Assembly (NCBI GenBank): GCA_016711875.1
Contig: JADJSD010000001.1
Coordinates: forward strand, 744,001-808,000
From: Betaproteobacteria bacterium
GTDB lineage: Bacteria > Pseudomonadota > Gammaproteobacteria > Burkholderiales > Usitatibacteraceae
Direction of reading: 5' to 3'
Length of the DNA: 64,000 nucleotides
Shown: positions 1 through 9,400 of the stretch, in pieces
How the letters are laid out: each line of letters begins with the position of its first letter
How positions within the stretch are numbered: position 1 is the first letter of the stretch
Notes under the pieces: generated by a model
What the model saw: only the letters and a program-made list of their open reading frames with translations
Told to the model about the DNA's origin: nothing
The model's database searches: none
Program-made: the position numbers and the translations under genes

Positions 1-213
1 GTCTTCTGCGTGCGGCTGGTGTGGCAGTCCCACGCGTTCAACGACATCTCGCAGGGCAACGACGCGACGCCCCTGTGGATTCCGCAGCTCGCCATGGCCG
101 CTGGCGCCATCGTGCTCGCCGTCGCGATGGTGGACGACTTCGTGCTGCACGTGCGTGGCAGGCACCCCAAGGCCTCGCGGGAGGCCGAAGCCGAACTCAA
201 GCTCATGGAATAG
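1..213 (+). CDS. TRAP transporter small permease (DctQ), C-terminal part
   Basis: The reading frame is open from the window edge to a TAG at 211-213, so the start lies upstream. About 70 residues are visible: a hydrophobic span (PQLAMAAGAIVLAVAMVDDF) followed by a short charged tail ending AELKLME. A last membrane helix plus a hydrophilic tail is typical of the four-helix DctQ subunit. The call rests mainly on position, because the next gene starts 3 nt later and is a clear DctM. In TRAP carriers DctQ pairs with DctM in the inner membrane and takes substrate from a periplasmic DctP protein, which would lie to the left of the window. Confidence 0.75.
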   Translation, partial: VFCVRLVWQSHAFNDISQGNDATPLWIPQLAMAAGAIVLAVAMVDDFVLHVRGRHPKASREAEAELKLME

Positions 214-216
214 CGC

Positions 217-1509
217 GTGGACCTGTTCATCACCGCGGTCCTCATCGCGTTCCTTTTCGCCCTGCTCGCGAGCGGCCTGTGGATCGGCCTCGCGCTCCTG
301 GGCGTCGCGTGGATCGGCATGGAGCTCTTCACCAGCCGCCCCGTGGGCGACGCGATGGCGGTGACGGTGTGGGGCTCGATGTCGTCGTGGACGCTCACCG
401 CCCTGCCGCTCTTCCTGTGGATGGGCGAGATCCTGTTCCGCACGCGCCTGTCGGAGGACATGTTCCGCGGCCTCGCGCCCTGGCTCACGAAGATCCCGGG
501 GCGGCTGCTGCACACCAACATCATCGGCTGCACGATCTTCGCCGCCGTCTCCGGGTCTTCCGCCGCCACCTGCGCCACCATCGGCAAGATGACGCTGCCG
601 GAACTGAAGAAGCGCGGCTATCCCGAGGAGATGACGATCGGCACGCTGGCGGGCGCGGGCACGCTGGGCCTGCTCATCCCGCCCTCGATCATCATGATCG
701 TCTACGGCGTCACGGCCGAGGTGTCGATCACGCGCTTGTTCATCGCCGGCGTGCTGCCGGGGCTCATGCTCGCGGCGCTCTTCATGGGCTACACGATCGT
801 GTGGTCCCTCGCGAACCCGGGGCGCATTCCCGACGAGAAGGAGCACCTGTCGTTCGGGCAGAAGGTGTACGCCTCGCGCCACCTGATTCCCGCCGTCTCG
901 CTCATCGCCCTCGTGCTGGGCTCCATCTACGTGGGGATCGCGACCGCGACGGAGGCCGCGGCGCTCGGCGTGGTGGGCGCGCTCGGGATCTCGTGGCTGC
1001 AGGGTTCGATGAGCCGGAAGGTGTTCGGCGAAAGCCTCATGGGCGCGACCCGCCTTTACTGCATGATCGCGCTCATCCTCGCGGGCGCCGCCTTCCTCAC
1101 CCTCGCCATGGGCTACATCGGCCTGCCGCGGCACCTCGCGGAATTCATCTCGGGCCTGGGCCTCACGCCCTTCTGGCTGCTCTTCTGGCTGATGGTCTTC
1201 TACGTCGTGCTCGGCTGCTTCCTCGACGGCATCTCGATGGTGGTGCTCACCATGGGCGTGATCCTGCCCACCATCCAGAAGGCCGGCATCGACCTCATCT
1301 GGTTCGGCATCTTCATCGTGGTCGTGGTGGAGATGGCGCAGATCACCCCGCCGGTGGGCTTCAACCTCTTCGTGCTGCAGGGCATGACGAAGAAGCAGAT
1401 CCCGTGGCTCGCGAAGGTGTCGCTGCCGCTGTTCCTGCTGATGGTACTGGCCGTGGCCCTGCTCTACTTCTTTCCCGGCATCGTCACCTGGCTGCCCTCG
1501 CGGATGTGA
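217..1509 (+). CDS. TRAP transporter large permease (DctM)
   Basis: A 430-residue, strongly hydrophobic protein of normal DctM length (12 or more predicted helices). It is the ion-coupled channel subunit of a TRAP carrier for organic acids. Family landmarks include the glycine/serine-rich stretch AAVSGSSAATCATIGKM, LLIPPSIIMIVYGV, and the late motif MAQITPPVGFNLFVLQGM. The GTG start lies 3 nt after the dctQ stop, so the two are translationally coupled. It ends WLPSRM, a tail seen in other DctM proteins of this window. It converges on nnrS, 9 nt away. Substrate cannot be read from the sequence. Confidence 0.93.
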   Translation: MDLFITAVLIAFLFALLASGLWIGLALLGVAWIGMELFTSRPVGDAMAVTVWGSMSSWTLTALPLFLWMGEILFRTRLSEDMFRGLAPWLTKIPGRLLHTNIIGCTIFAAVSGSSAATCATIGKMTLPELKKRGYPEEMTIGTLAGAGTLGLLIPPSIIMIVYGVTAEVSITRLFIAGVLPGLMLAALFMGYTIVWSLANPGRIPDEKEHLSFGQKVYASRHLIPAVSLIALVLGSIYVGIATATEAAALGVVGALGISWLQGSMSRKVFGESLMGATRLYCMIALILAGAAFLTLAMGYIGLPRHLAEFISGLGLTPFWLLFWLMVFYVVLGCFLDGISMVVLTMGVILPTIQKAGIDLIWFGIFIVVVVEMAQITPPVGFNLFVLQGMTKKQIPWLAKVSLPLFLLMVLAVALLYFFPGIVTWLPSRM

Positions 1510-1518
1510 GCGGCCCAC

Positions 1519-2700
1519 CTAGCCCGGCTGCCCGTCCACCCGGGCCCGCGTGAGCACCGGCCAGTACCGCACCGCGTAGATTCCGTACGCGGCCGACCAG
1601 CACACCCCGGAGGCGATCACCGCCTCGACGTGGAGCGCGGGAATCGCCATCGCGCCCGCGACCCGCAGCAGCGCGGCCGCCATCACGAGCCCGTAGCACG
1701 CCACCTCGAAGCCGTCCGCCGCCAGCGGCCGCCCGGTGTGGCCGCGGGCCGTGCGCGTCATCATGCCGATCGTCATGCCGCCGATCGCGCCGACCGTGAG
1801 CGCATGGATCGCGAAGGACCCCGCCACCAGGCCGAAGCCGGCGAGCGAGCGCAGCACCAGGTAGGCCACGATCCACGCGTAGGCCGCGTGCAGGATCCAC
1901 ACCAGCGGCGTGGCGAATGTGCGCCAGGGCTTCCACAACACGAGCCGGGCGCCATGGGCCAGCGCGGCGACAAGCGCGATGCACGCCACGACGACGGGCG
2001 GAGCCTGCAGCAGGTCCGTCGCCAGCAACGCCAGCGCGCCGCCCAGCGCAAGCCGCTCGACCCACGGATCGCGCCGCGCGTTCGTGCCCGGCACGCCATT
2101 GTTGGTGAACATCGGGATCACGCGCCCGCCGACGACCGCCATGATGAACAGGACGATGTCGAGCCCCGCCTCGATGCCGGCTCGCTGCGGCCAGTCCAGC
2201 CGCCCCTGGAGGGACAGGTGGAAAGCCAGCGTGGCCACGGCGAGCAGCAGCAACAGGCCGACGAAGAAGAAGTTTCGCCGGTTGCCGCTCTTCCACAGGG
2301 GAATGCCGATGCCCACGGCGATGGCCACGGGGAACGTCGCGTTCACGACGGCCGCGGCCATCCCGAACGGCGTGAGGACCAGCACGCGCCCGGCGAGCCA
2401 GAGCAGCGCGCAGGCGGCGAGCGCCGCGCCGGTCGGCGTCGGCAGGCCCGTCCAGTTGCGCACCGCCGTGAAGAGGAACCCACCGACCACCGCCAGCGCG
2501 AACCCGAAGAGCATCTCGTGGCCGTGCCAGAGGGGGCCGTTCAGGTACGCGGCCGGCAGGAGTCCGGCGTACTGCGCGACCCAGAACAGGATCGACAGCG
2601 AGGCGAAGGCGCTCGCCAGCAAGTAGAAGGGCCGGAAGCCCAGCCGCCAGAGGGCGAAATCTCGCGGCGGCGGCGTGGCGCGGACCGCGATCGGGATCAC
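1519..2700 (-). CDS. nnrS: NnrS family membrane protein
   Basis: A 393-residue polytopic inner-membrane protein. The HGHEMLFGFALAVVGGF segment and GGRVIPMFTNNGVPG are hallmarks of NnrS, a haem- and copper-containing protein linked to nitric oxide tolerance and often coregulated with denitrification genes. The chosen GTG start at 2700 overlaps the stop of the upstream isomerase gene (GTGA, 4 bp), implying translational coupling. The frame is open upstream, but that part is only a shadow of ppiC. Last gene of the nar cluster; its role here is probably protection from NO made during nitrate or nitrite respiration, which is an inference from context. Confidence 0.9.
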   Translation of the reverse strand: MIPIAVRATPPPRDFALWRLGFRPFYLLASAFASLSILFWVAQYAGLLPAAYLNGPLWHGHEMLFGFALAVVGGFLFTAVRNWTGLPTPTGAALAACALLWLAGRVLVLTPFGMAAAVVNATFPVAIAVGIGIPLWKSGNRRNFFFVGLLLLLAVATLAFHLSLQGRLDWPQRAGIEAGLDIVLFIMAVVGGRVIPMFTNNGVPGTNARRDPWVERLALGGALALLATDLLQAPPVVVACIALVAALAHGARLVLWKPWRTFATPLVWILHAAYAWIVAYLVLRSLAGFGLVAGSFAIHALTVGAIGGMTIGMMTRTARGHTGRPLAADGFEVACYGLVMAAALLRVAGAMAIPALHVEAVIASGVCWSAAYGIYAVRYWPVLTRARVDGQPG

Positions 2701-3482
2701 TGGACCAGCGGCGTCGCGACCGACTCCAGCGCCACTCCCCGGATGTCCGCCCGGCCCGCGAGCACCGTCACATACTGCCGCAGCGCCCGCTCCTGCACGC
2801 GCGCGGCCAAATGCACCGCGATCTTCTCGCGCACGGCTTCGAAGGGCAGTTGCCGCCCGGGAAGTCGTTGCTCGACCTGCACGATGTGAAAGCCGTGCCG
2901 CGTGGCGACGAGCGAGGGCAGCACGCCCGTCGCTTGCGTGTCGAAGATCGCCTTCTCGAACTCCGGCGCCATCTCGCCGCGGCCGAACTGGCCCAGGCTG
3001 CCGCCCTGCGCCCCGGATGGGCAATTGGACAGCTCGCCCGCCCGCGCGGCGAAGAGCGCGGGGTTGACGACCAGTTCCGCGAGCGCCATGCCCGCGCGTT
3101 CCCGGAGCGCCTGCACCGGCGTGCCGGGCGTGAGAGCGAAGAGGATGTGGCTCGCGGCCACGAGCTCGCCCGCGACGAAGCGCGCGGCATGGGCCTCGTA
3201 GTGCCGGCGGCATTCGTCTTCGGTCGGCTCAGGCGTGCGCACCTCCTGCGCGAGAAGCCGCTCGATCACCGCCTCCTCGCTTTCGCGGTCGGCGAAAGTC
3301 ACGGCGCTTCGCGGTGCGCCGTCCTCGAGGAGGCCCTGCTCGCCCGCCTCCTGCAGGAGCAGCTCCCGCACGGCCAGCGTCCGCCGCACGGCCTCCTGCA
3401 CCACGGGCCCCGGCCCCAGGCGCGCCATTTCCTGCTGGAGCGCCTCCTCGTCGATCATCATGCCGTTCACGCTCAGGTCCAT
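2697..3482 (-). CDS. PpiC/parvulin-type peptidyl-prolyl isomerase of the nar operon
   Basis: A 261-residue protein with a parvulin domain at about residues 110-210: ASHILFAL, the glycine-rich GAQGGSLGQFGRGEMAPEFE, and TRHGFHIVQVEQR. No signal peptide is seen (it begins MDLSVNGMMIDEE), so it is probably cytoplasmic, like NifM-type isomerases. Such genes commonly follow narI in betaproteobacteria and are thought to help nitrate reductase fold, though this is not shown here. Start ATG at 3482, 17 nt after narI; its stop overlaps the nnrS start. Confidence 0.88.
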   Translation of the reverse strand: MDLSVNGMMIDEEALQQEMARLGPGPVVQEAVRRTLAVRELLLQEAGEQGLLEDGAPRSAVTFADRESEEAVIERLLAQEVRTPEPTEDECRRHYEAHAARFVAGELVAASHILFALTPGTPVQALRERAGMALAELVVNPALFAARAGELSNCPSGAQGGSLGQFGRGEMAPEFEKAIFDTQATGVLPSLVATRHGFHIVQVEQRLPGRQLPFEAVREKIAVHLAARVQERALRQYVTVLAGRADIRGVALESVATPLVQ

Positions 3483-3499
3483 CGTCGTCTCCGGTTCGT

Positions 3500-4186
3500 T
3501 CAGCGCGAGCGCGCGATCTGGTACGCGCGCACGAGAAAGGCCGCGGCGCCGAAGCCGCTCCAGATGTGCACCAGCCGCGAGAACGGGAACACGAGGAAGA
3601 TCGTGAGCCCGAGCACGAGGTGCAGCTTGAACACCGGCGCGACGCCCGCCACGTAGCCCGCTGCGTCGCCCTGGAAGGTCACGATGTGCTGGGCCCAGGT
3701 CATGAGCTTCACCATCTCGCCGCCGTCGAGGTGCCCGGCGGAGACCGGGATCGAGGCGAGGCCGAGCAGCAGCTGGGCGAGCAGGAGCCAGAGCACCACC
3801 CAGTCCATCGTGCGCGTGGTCGCGCGGACGCGCGGCACCGCGAAGCGCCGGACGATGAGCATCGCGAGCCCCGCGAGGCACATCAGGCCGAAGATCCCGC
3901 CGGCGACGATGGCGAGCATCTGCTTGGCCGCCGGCGTGACGCCCAGGGCATGCCAGACAGGCATGGGCGTGAGGAGCCCGACGAAGTGGCCGGCCAGGAT
4001 GCCCAGGATGCCGAGGTGGAACAGGTTCGAGGCGAGCCGCAGCTGCGCCTTCGACAGGAACTGCGACGAATCGGACTTCCACGTGTACTGCTCGGTCTCG
4101 AAGCGTGCGAGGCTGCCGACGAGAAAGACGGCGATCGCGATGTACGGGTAGATGCCGAAGAGGAAGGTGTTGGCGTAGTCGTTCAC
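3500..4186 (-). CDS. narI: Respiratory nitrate reductase gamma subunit, cytochrome b
   Basis: A 228-residue inner-membrane protein with about five helices, the usual NarI size. It oxidises quinol at the periplasmic side and passes electrons through two b haems to NarH. Likely haem-ligand histidines sit in SNLFHLGILGILAGHFVGLL and in FKLHLVLGLTIFLVFPFSRLVH near the C-terminus. The GTG start at 4186 overlaps the narJ stop by 4 bp (GTGA), which fixes the start and indicates coupling. Part of narGHJI. Confidence 0.96.
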   Translation of the reverse strand: MNDYANTFLFGIYPYIAIAVFLVGSLARFETEQYTWKSDSSQFLSKAQLRLASNLFHLGILGILAGHFVGLLTPMPVWHALGVTPAAKQMLAIVAGGIFGLMCLAGLAMLIVRRFAVPRVRATTRTMDWVVLWLLLAQLLLGLASIPVSAGHLDGGEMVKLMTWAQHIVTFQGDAAGYVAGVAPVFKLHLVLGLTIFLVFPFSRLVHIWSGFGAAAFLVRAYQIARSR

Positions 4187-4878
4187 GGTTGGCTCCCTGG
4201 GCGCGATGCGGCGTTCTGCGGCATGAACTGGATGACGGATGGTCCCGGCTTCGGGGCGCCGCAGCCGCCCGGCGCGCCGGCGGGACCGAAGATCACGGGC
4301 TCGTCGACCCACTCGTCGTCGACGGGCGCCTCTTCGACCACCGGCGCGGCCCGCTTCACCGGCGCGAGGCCCTCGGCCTTCACCATGGCGAGGAGCGCGG
4401 CGAACACGGCGGCATGCGGGCTCTCCCGGCGGGCCAGCGTTTCGCCGATGGCTCGCAGGATGTGCGCGCAGTCGCCGAGCATCTCCTCGGCCTTGGCGAA
4501 CGGCTGCGTCGAGAGGAACTCGAGGACCGCCGGAAGGTAGTCCGGCAGCTCGTTGGCGGTGAAGGCGTAGCCGGCGGCCTCGTAGACCCCGCGCAGGTCC
4601 AGCATCGCGGGGCCCCGGTCGCGGGAATCGCCGTGGACGTGCTCGAAGAGGTTGAGCGACGTGGACCGGCCCCGGTCGAAGAGGCCCACGTAATGCTCCT
4701 GGGTATCCAGCAGGTCGCGGTTGCCCAGCTCGGCCAGCAGCAGGAAGAGCGCCGTACGCTCCCGCACGCCCAGGCGCTTCTCCGCCTGGATCGCCGCGCG
4801 GATCTCCGGCAGCGCCTGCACGAGTTCCGGCGTCGGGTAGGCCAGCAGCGCGCCCAGTGCCTTGAAGGTGATCGTCAT
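4183..4878 (-). CDS. narJ: Nitrate reductase molybdenum cofactor assembly chaperone
   Basis: A 231-residue NarJ. The chaperone binds apo-NarG and is required for insertion of the molybdenum cofactor; it is not part of the final enzyme. The signature FEHVHGDSRDRGPAMLDL is intact. After about residue 175 comes a low-complexity acidic and proline/glycine-rich tail (APVVEEAPVDDEW and onward) longer than in enterobacterial NarJ. It starts 9 nt after narH and its stop overlaps the narI start. Confidence 0.95.
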   Translation of the reverse strand: MTITFKALGALLAYPTPELVQALPEIRAAIQAEKRLGVRERTALFLLLAELGNRDLLDTQEHYVGLFDRGRSTSLNLFEHVHGDSRDRGPAMLDLRGVYEAAGYAFTANELPDYLPAVLEFLSTQPFAKAEEMLGDCAHILRAIGETLARRESPHAAVFAALLAMVKAEGLAPVKRAAPVVEEAPVDDEWVDEPVIFGPAGAPGGCGAPKPGPSVIQFMPQNAASRPGSQP

Positions 4879-4887
4879 GGTCTTCTC

Positions 4888-6414
4888 CTAGACCAGCGCC
4901 TTGATGGGAATGGTCTTCCTTCCCGCGTTGCCGCCGAAGAGGTTCTTCACCGTCCCCGTCGTCGAGCAGCCCGAGTCGAAGCTGAAGCCGCAGCCGCCGC
5001 GCAGGTCGTGGGCGTCCTCGGCGTATTCGCGGTGCGTGGTCGGGATCACGAAGCGGTCCTCGTAGTTGGCGATGGCCATGTAGCGGTACATGTCCTCGAC
5101 TTCGAGCGCCGACATCCCGACCTGCTGCAGCACCTCGGTGTTCTCGCGCTTCTCCACGTGGCGATCGCGCATGTAGGCGCGCATGGCGAGCATCCGCTCG
5201 AGCGCGCGCACCACCGGCGCCGGGTCGCCCGCGGTCAGCAGGTTCGCGAGGTACTCGACGGGGATGCGAAGGCTGCGCACGTCGGGAAGCTGGCCGAAGG
5301 CGCCGATGTGGCCGGCGTTGGCCGCGCCCTGGATGGGCGAGAGCGGCGGCACGTACCACACCATCGGCATCGTGCGGTACTCCGGGTGCAGCGGCAGGGC
5401 CACCTTCCACTCGACCGCCATCTTGTAGACCGGCGAGCGCTTCGCCGACTCGAGCCAGGCCTCGGGGATGCCGTCCTTGCGCGCCTGCGCGATCACGGCG
5501 GGGTCGTTCGGATCGAGGAAGAGACCCAGCTGCGCCTCGTAGAGCTTCTTCGGGTCCTCGACGCTGGCCGCGGCCTCGATGCGGTCGGCGTCGTAGAGCA
5601 GCACGCCGAGATAGCGGATGCGGCCGACGCAGGTTTCCGAGCACACCGTGGGCTGCCCGGCCTCGATGCGCGGGTAGCAGAAGATGCACTTCTCGGCCTT
5701 GCCGCTCGACCAGTTGTAGTAGATCTTCTTGTAGGGGCAGCCGGAGACGCACATGCGCCAGCCGCGGCACTTGTCCTGGTCGATGAGGACGATGCCGTCC
5801 TCCTCGCGCTTGTAGATGGAGCCCGAGGGGCAGCTCGCCACGCAGGTGGGGTTCAGGCAGTGCTCGCACAGGCGCGGCAGGTACATCATGAAGGTGTTCT
5901 CGAACTGCCCGTAGATGTCCTTCTGGATGCCCTCGAAGTTGGCGTCCTTCGAGCGCTTGGCGAACTCGCCGCCCAGGATCTCCTCCCAGTTCGGGCCCCA
6001 CTCGATCTTCTCCATCCGCTCGCCGCTCACCAGCGAGCGCGGCCGCGCCACGGGTGTCGCCTTCATCTCCGGCGCCGTGTGCAGGTGCTCGTAGTCGAAG
6101 GTGAAGGGCTCGTAGTAGTCGTCGATCTCCGGCAGGTTCGGGTTGGCGAAGAGCTTCATGAGGATCGACCACCGCCCGCCCTGGCGCGGCTCGATCTTCC
6201 CGTTCGACTTCCGGACCCAGCCGCCGTTCCACTTCTGCTGGTTCTCCCATTCCTTCGGATAGCCGATGCCCGGCTTGGTCTCGACGTTGTTGAACCACGC
6301 GTACTCCATGCCCTCGCGGTTCGTCCACACGTTCTTGCAGGTCACCGAGCAGGTGTGGCACCCGATGCACTTGTCCAGGTTGAGGACCATCCCGATCTGC
6401 GCGCGAATCTTCAT
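4888..6414 (-). CDS. narH: Respiratory nitrate reductase beta subunit, iron-sulfur
   Basis: A 508-residue ferredoxin-like subunit carrying four Fe-S clusters between NarI haems and NarG. Cysteine groups are visible in order: CIGCHTCSVTC near the N-terminus, CEHCLNPTCVASCPSG, CRGWRMCVSGCPYKK and CIFCYPRIEAGQPTVCSETC. The tryptophan in CRGWRMC replaces one cysteine, as expected for the 3Fe-4S cluster. The ATG at 6414 overlaps the narG stop (ATGA). No residue is missing relative to a working NarH. Confidence 0.97.
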   Translation of the reverse strand: MKIRAQIGMVLNLDKCIGCHTCSVTCKNVWTNREGMEYAWFNNVETKPGIGYPKEWENQQKWNGGWVRKSNGKIEPRQGGRWSILMKLFANPNLPEIDDYYEPFTFDYEHLHTAPEMKATPVARPRSLVSGERMEKIEWGPNWEEILGGEFAKRSKDANFEGIQKDIYGQFENTFMMYLPRLCEHCLNPTCVASCPSGSIYKREEDGIVLIDQDKCRGWRMCVSGCPYKKIYYNWSSGKAEKCIFCYPRIEAGQPTVCSETCVGRIRYLGVLLYDADRIEAAASVEDPKKLYEAQLGLFLDPNDPAVIAQARKDGIPEAWLESAKRSPVYKMAVEWKVALPLHPEYRTMPMVWYVPPLSPIQGAANAGHIGAFGQLPDVRSLRIPVEYLANLLTAGDPAPVVRALERMLAMRAYMRDRHVEKRENTEVLQQVGMSALEVEDMYRYMAIANYEDRFVIPTTHREYAEDAHDLRGGCGFSFDSGCSTTGTVKNLFGGNAGRKTIPIKALV

Positions 6415-9400
6415 GTAGTCGTCTCCCGGATCAGGCGGTGGCCGGCTGGGGCGGCGGGCTCGTCGAGCCAGTCCACCTTCGCCATCTTGCGCACGACGAC
6501 GAACTCGTCGCCGTTGGTGCCGATCGTCCCGTAGTAGTTGAAGCCGTAGGACTGCTGGGCGTAGCCGCCGATCATGTGCGTCGGCTTCAGGACGATGCGG
6601 GTCACCGAGTTGTGGATGCCGCCGCGCGTGCCGGTGATCTCCGAGCCGGGCGTGTTCACGATCTTCTCCTGCGCGTGGTACATGAGGACCATGCCCGGGT
6701 TCACGCGCTGCGAGACCACCGCCCGCGCCGCGATGGCGCCGTTCACGTTGAAGAGCTCGATCCAGTCGTTGTCGACGATGCCGGCGGATTTCGCGTCCGT
6801 CTCCGAGAGCCACACGATCGGCCCGCCGCGCGACAGCGTGAGCATCAGCAGGTTGTCGGTGTAGGTGGAATGGATGCCCCACTTCTGGTGCGGCGTGATG
6901 AAATTCAGGACGATCTCGCGGTTGCCGTTGGGCTTCCTGCCCTCCATGGGCGCGGTGGCGTGCATCTCCACCGGCGGGCGGTAGACGCACAGCCCCTCGC
7001 CGAAGCCCAGCATCCACTTGTGGTCCTGATAGAACTGCTGCCGGCCCGTGAGGGTGCGCCAGGGGATCAGCTCGTGGACGTTGGTGTAGTTGGCCGTGTA
7101 GCTCACGTGCTCGCTTTCAACGCCCGACCACGTGGGCGAGCTCACGATCTTGCGCGGCTGGGCCTGGATGTCGCGGAAGCGGATCTTGTCGTCCTCGCGC
7201 GGCTTCGCCAGGTGCTGGAGCTCGAGGCCCACGGATTTCTGCAGCGCCCCCCAGGCCTTCACCGCCACTTCGCCGTTGGTCTCGGGGGCGAGCATGAGGA
7301 TGGTCTCGCAGGCGTCGATGTCCGACTCGATCCGCGGCAGGCCCTTGGAGATGCCTTCTTCCGTCACGCGGTAGTTGAGGTCGCCGAGCGTCTTCACCTC
7401 GTGCTCCGTGTTCCAGCCGATGCCCTTGCCGCCGTTGCCCAGCTTCGCCATCAGGGGCCCGAGCGAGGTGAACTTCTTGTAGGTGTTCGGGTAATCGCGC
7501 TCGACCACCGTCATCGCGGGCGCCGTCTTGCCCGGCACCAGTTCGCACTGCCCCTTCTTCCAGTCCTTCACGTCGAAGGCCTGGCCGAGTTCGGCGGGGG
7601 CGTCGTGCATGAGCGGGGTGAGGACCAGGTCCTTCTCCACGCCCAGGTGCCCGACGCAGACCTCCGAGAACTTCTTCGCGATGCCCTTGTAGATCTCCCA
7701 GTCCGAGCGCGACTCCCACACCGGGTCCACCGCCGCCGAAAGCGGGTGGATGAACGGGTGCATGTCGGAGGTGTTGAGGTCGTGCTTCTCGTACCAGGTG
7801 GCGGTCGGCAGGACGATGTCCGAGTACAAGCACGTCGTCGACATGCGGAAGTCGAGCGTCACGAGGAGGTCCAGCTTCCCCTCGGGCGCCTCGTCGTGCC
7901 ACTTCACCTCTTCGCTCTTGTGCCCACCCTCGTCGCCCAGATCCTTGCCCTGCACGCCGTTTTGCGTGCCCAGCAGGTGCTTGAGGAAGTACTCGTGGCC
8001 CTTGCCGGAGCTGCCCAGCAGGTTCGAGCGCCAGACGAACAGGTTGCGCGGGAAGTTCTTCGGGTTGTCCGGGTCCTCGCAGGACATGCGCAGGGCCCCT
8101 TCCTTCAGCGCCTTGACCGCGTAGTCCTTCGGGTCGGCGCCCGCCGCCGCCGCGTCCCGGCAGACGTCGAGCGGGTTCGTCTGCAGCGCCGGCGCCGAGG
8201 GCAGCCAGCCCATGCGCTCGGCGCGCACGTTGAAGTCGATGAACGACCCTTTGTAGTCGTTCGGATCCGCGAGCGGCGAGACGATCTCCGACACGTCCAG
8301 CTTCTCGTAGCGCCACTGGTCCGTGTGCGCGTAGAAGAACGAGGTGGAGTTCTGCTGGCGCGGCGGGCGGTGCCAGTCGAGCGCGAACGCGAGCGGCGTC
8401 CAGCCCGTCTGCGGCCGCAGCTTTTCCTGCCCCACGTAGTGCGCCCAGCCGCCGCCGGACTGCCCCGGGCATCCGCACATGACCAGCATGTTGATGACGC
8501 CGCGGTAATTCATGTCCGAGTGGTACCAGTGGTTCATGGCCGCGCCGATGATGATCATCGACTTGCCGTGCGTCTTGTCCGCGTTGTCGGCGAACTGGCG
8601 CGCCACGGTGATGATGTCCGCCGCCTTCACGCCGGTGATCACCTCCTGCCACTTCGGGGTGTAGGGGACGTCGTCCTCGTAGCTCGAGGCGACCGCACCG
8701 CCGCCCAGGCCCCGGTCGATGCCGTAGTTGGCGACCAGCAGGTCGAACACGGTCGCCACGCGCGTCTCGCCTTGGGTGGTCTGGACCTTCATCACCGGCA
8801 CGTTCCGGACGAGGATGTCCGTGCCCTGGTCGTTTTCGGGGAAGCGCACGTGGGCGATGCCGCCGAAGTACGGGAAGGAGACCGGCAGCGCCTCGTCGCG
8901 CCGCTCGATGAGCGAGAGCGCGAGCTTCACCTCGCCGCCGCCCTGCCCGTCCTTCGTCCCGAGGTTCCACTTGCCGAGGTCCTCTCCTTCCTTCTGCCCC
9001 CAGCGGTAGCCGATCGTGCCTACCGGCGGCACGACTCGGCCCGTGGCCTCGTCGAGGCCCACCGTCTTCCAGTCGGGGTTGTTGCCCTGGCCCAGGGCGC
9101 CGTCGAAGTCGGAGGCGCGCAGGAACCGGTCGGGAACCCAGGCGCCGCCGCGCTTCACCAGCTTCACCAGCATCGGCATGTCCGTGTAGCGCCGGCAGTA
9201 GTCGGTGAAGTAGGCGCTCGGCTTCTCGAGGTGGAATTCCCTGAGGATCACGTGGCCCATCGCCATCGCGACGGCCGCGTCGGTGCCCTGCTTGGGGTGC
9301 AGCCACAGGTCGGCGAGCTTCGCGACCTCGGAGTAGTCCGGCGTCACCGCGACGGTCTTCGCGCCCTTGTAGCGCACCTCGGTGAAGAAGTGGGCATCGG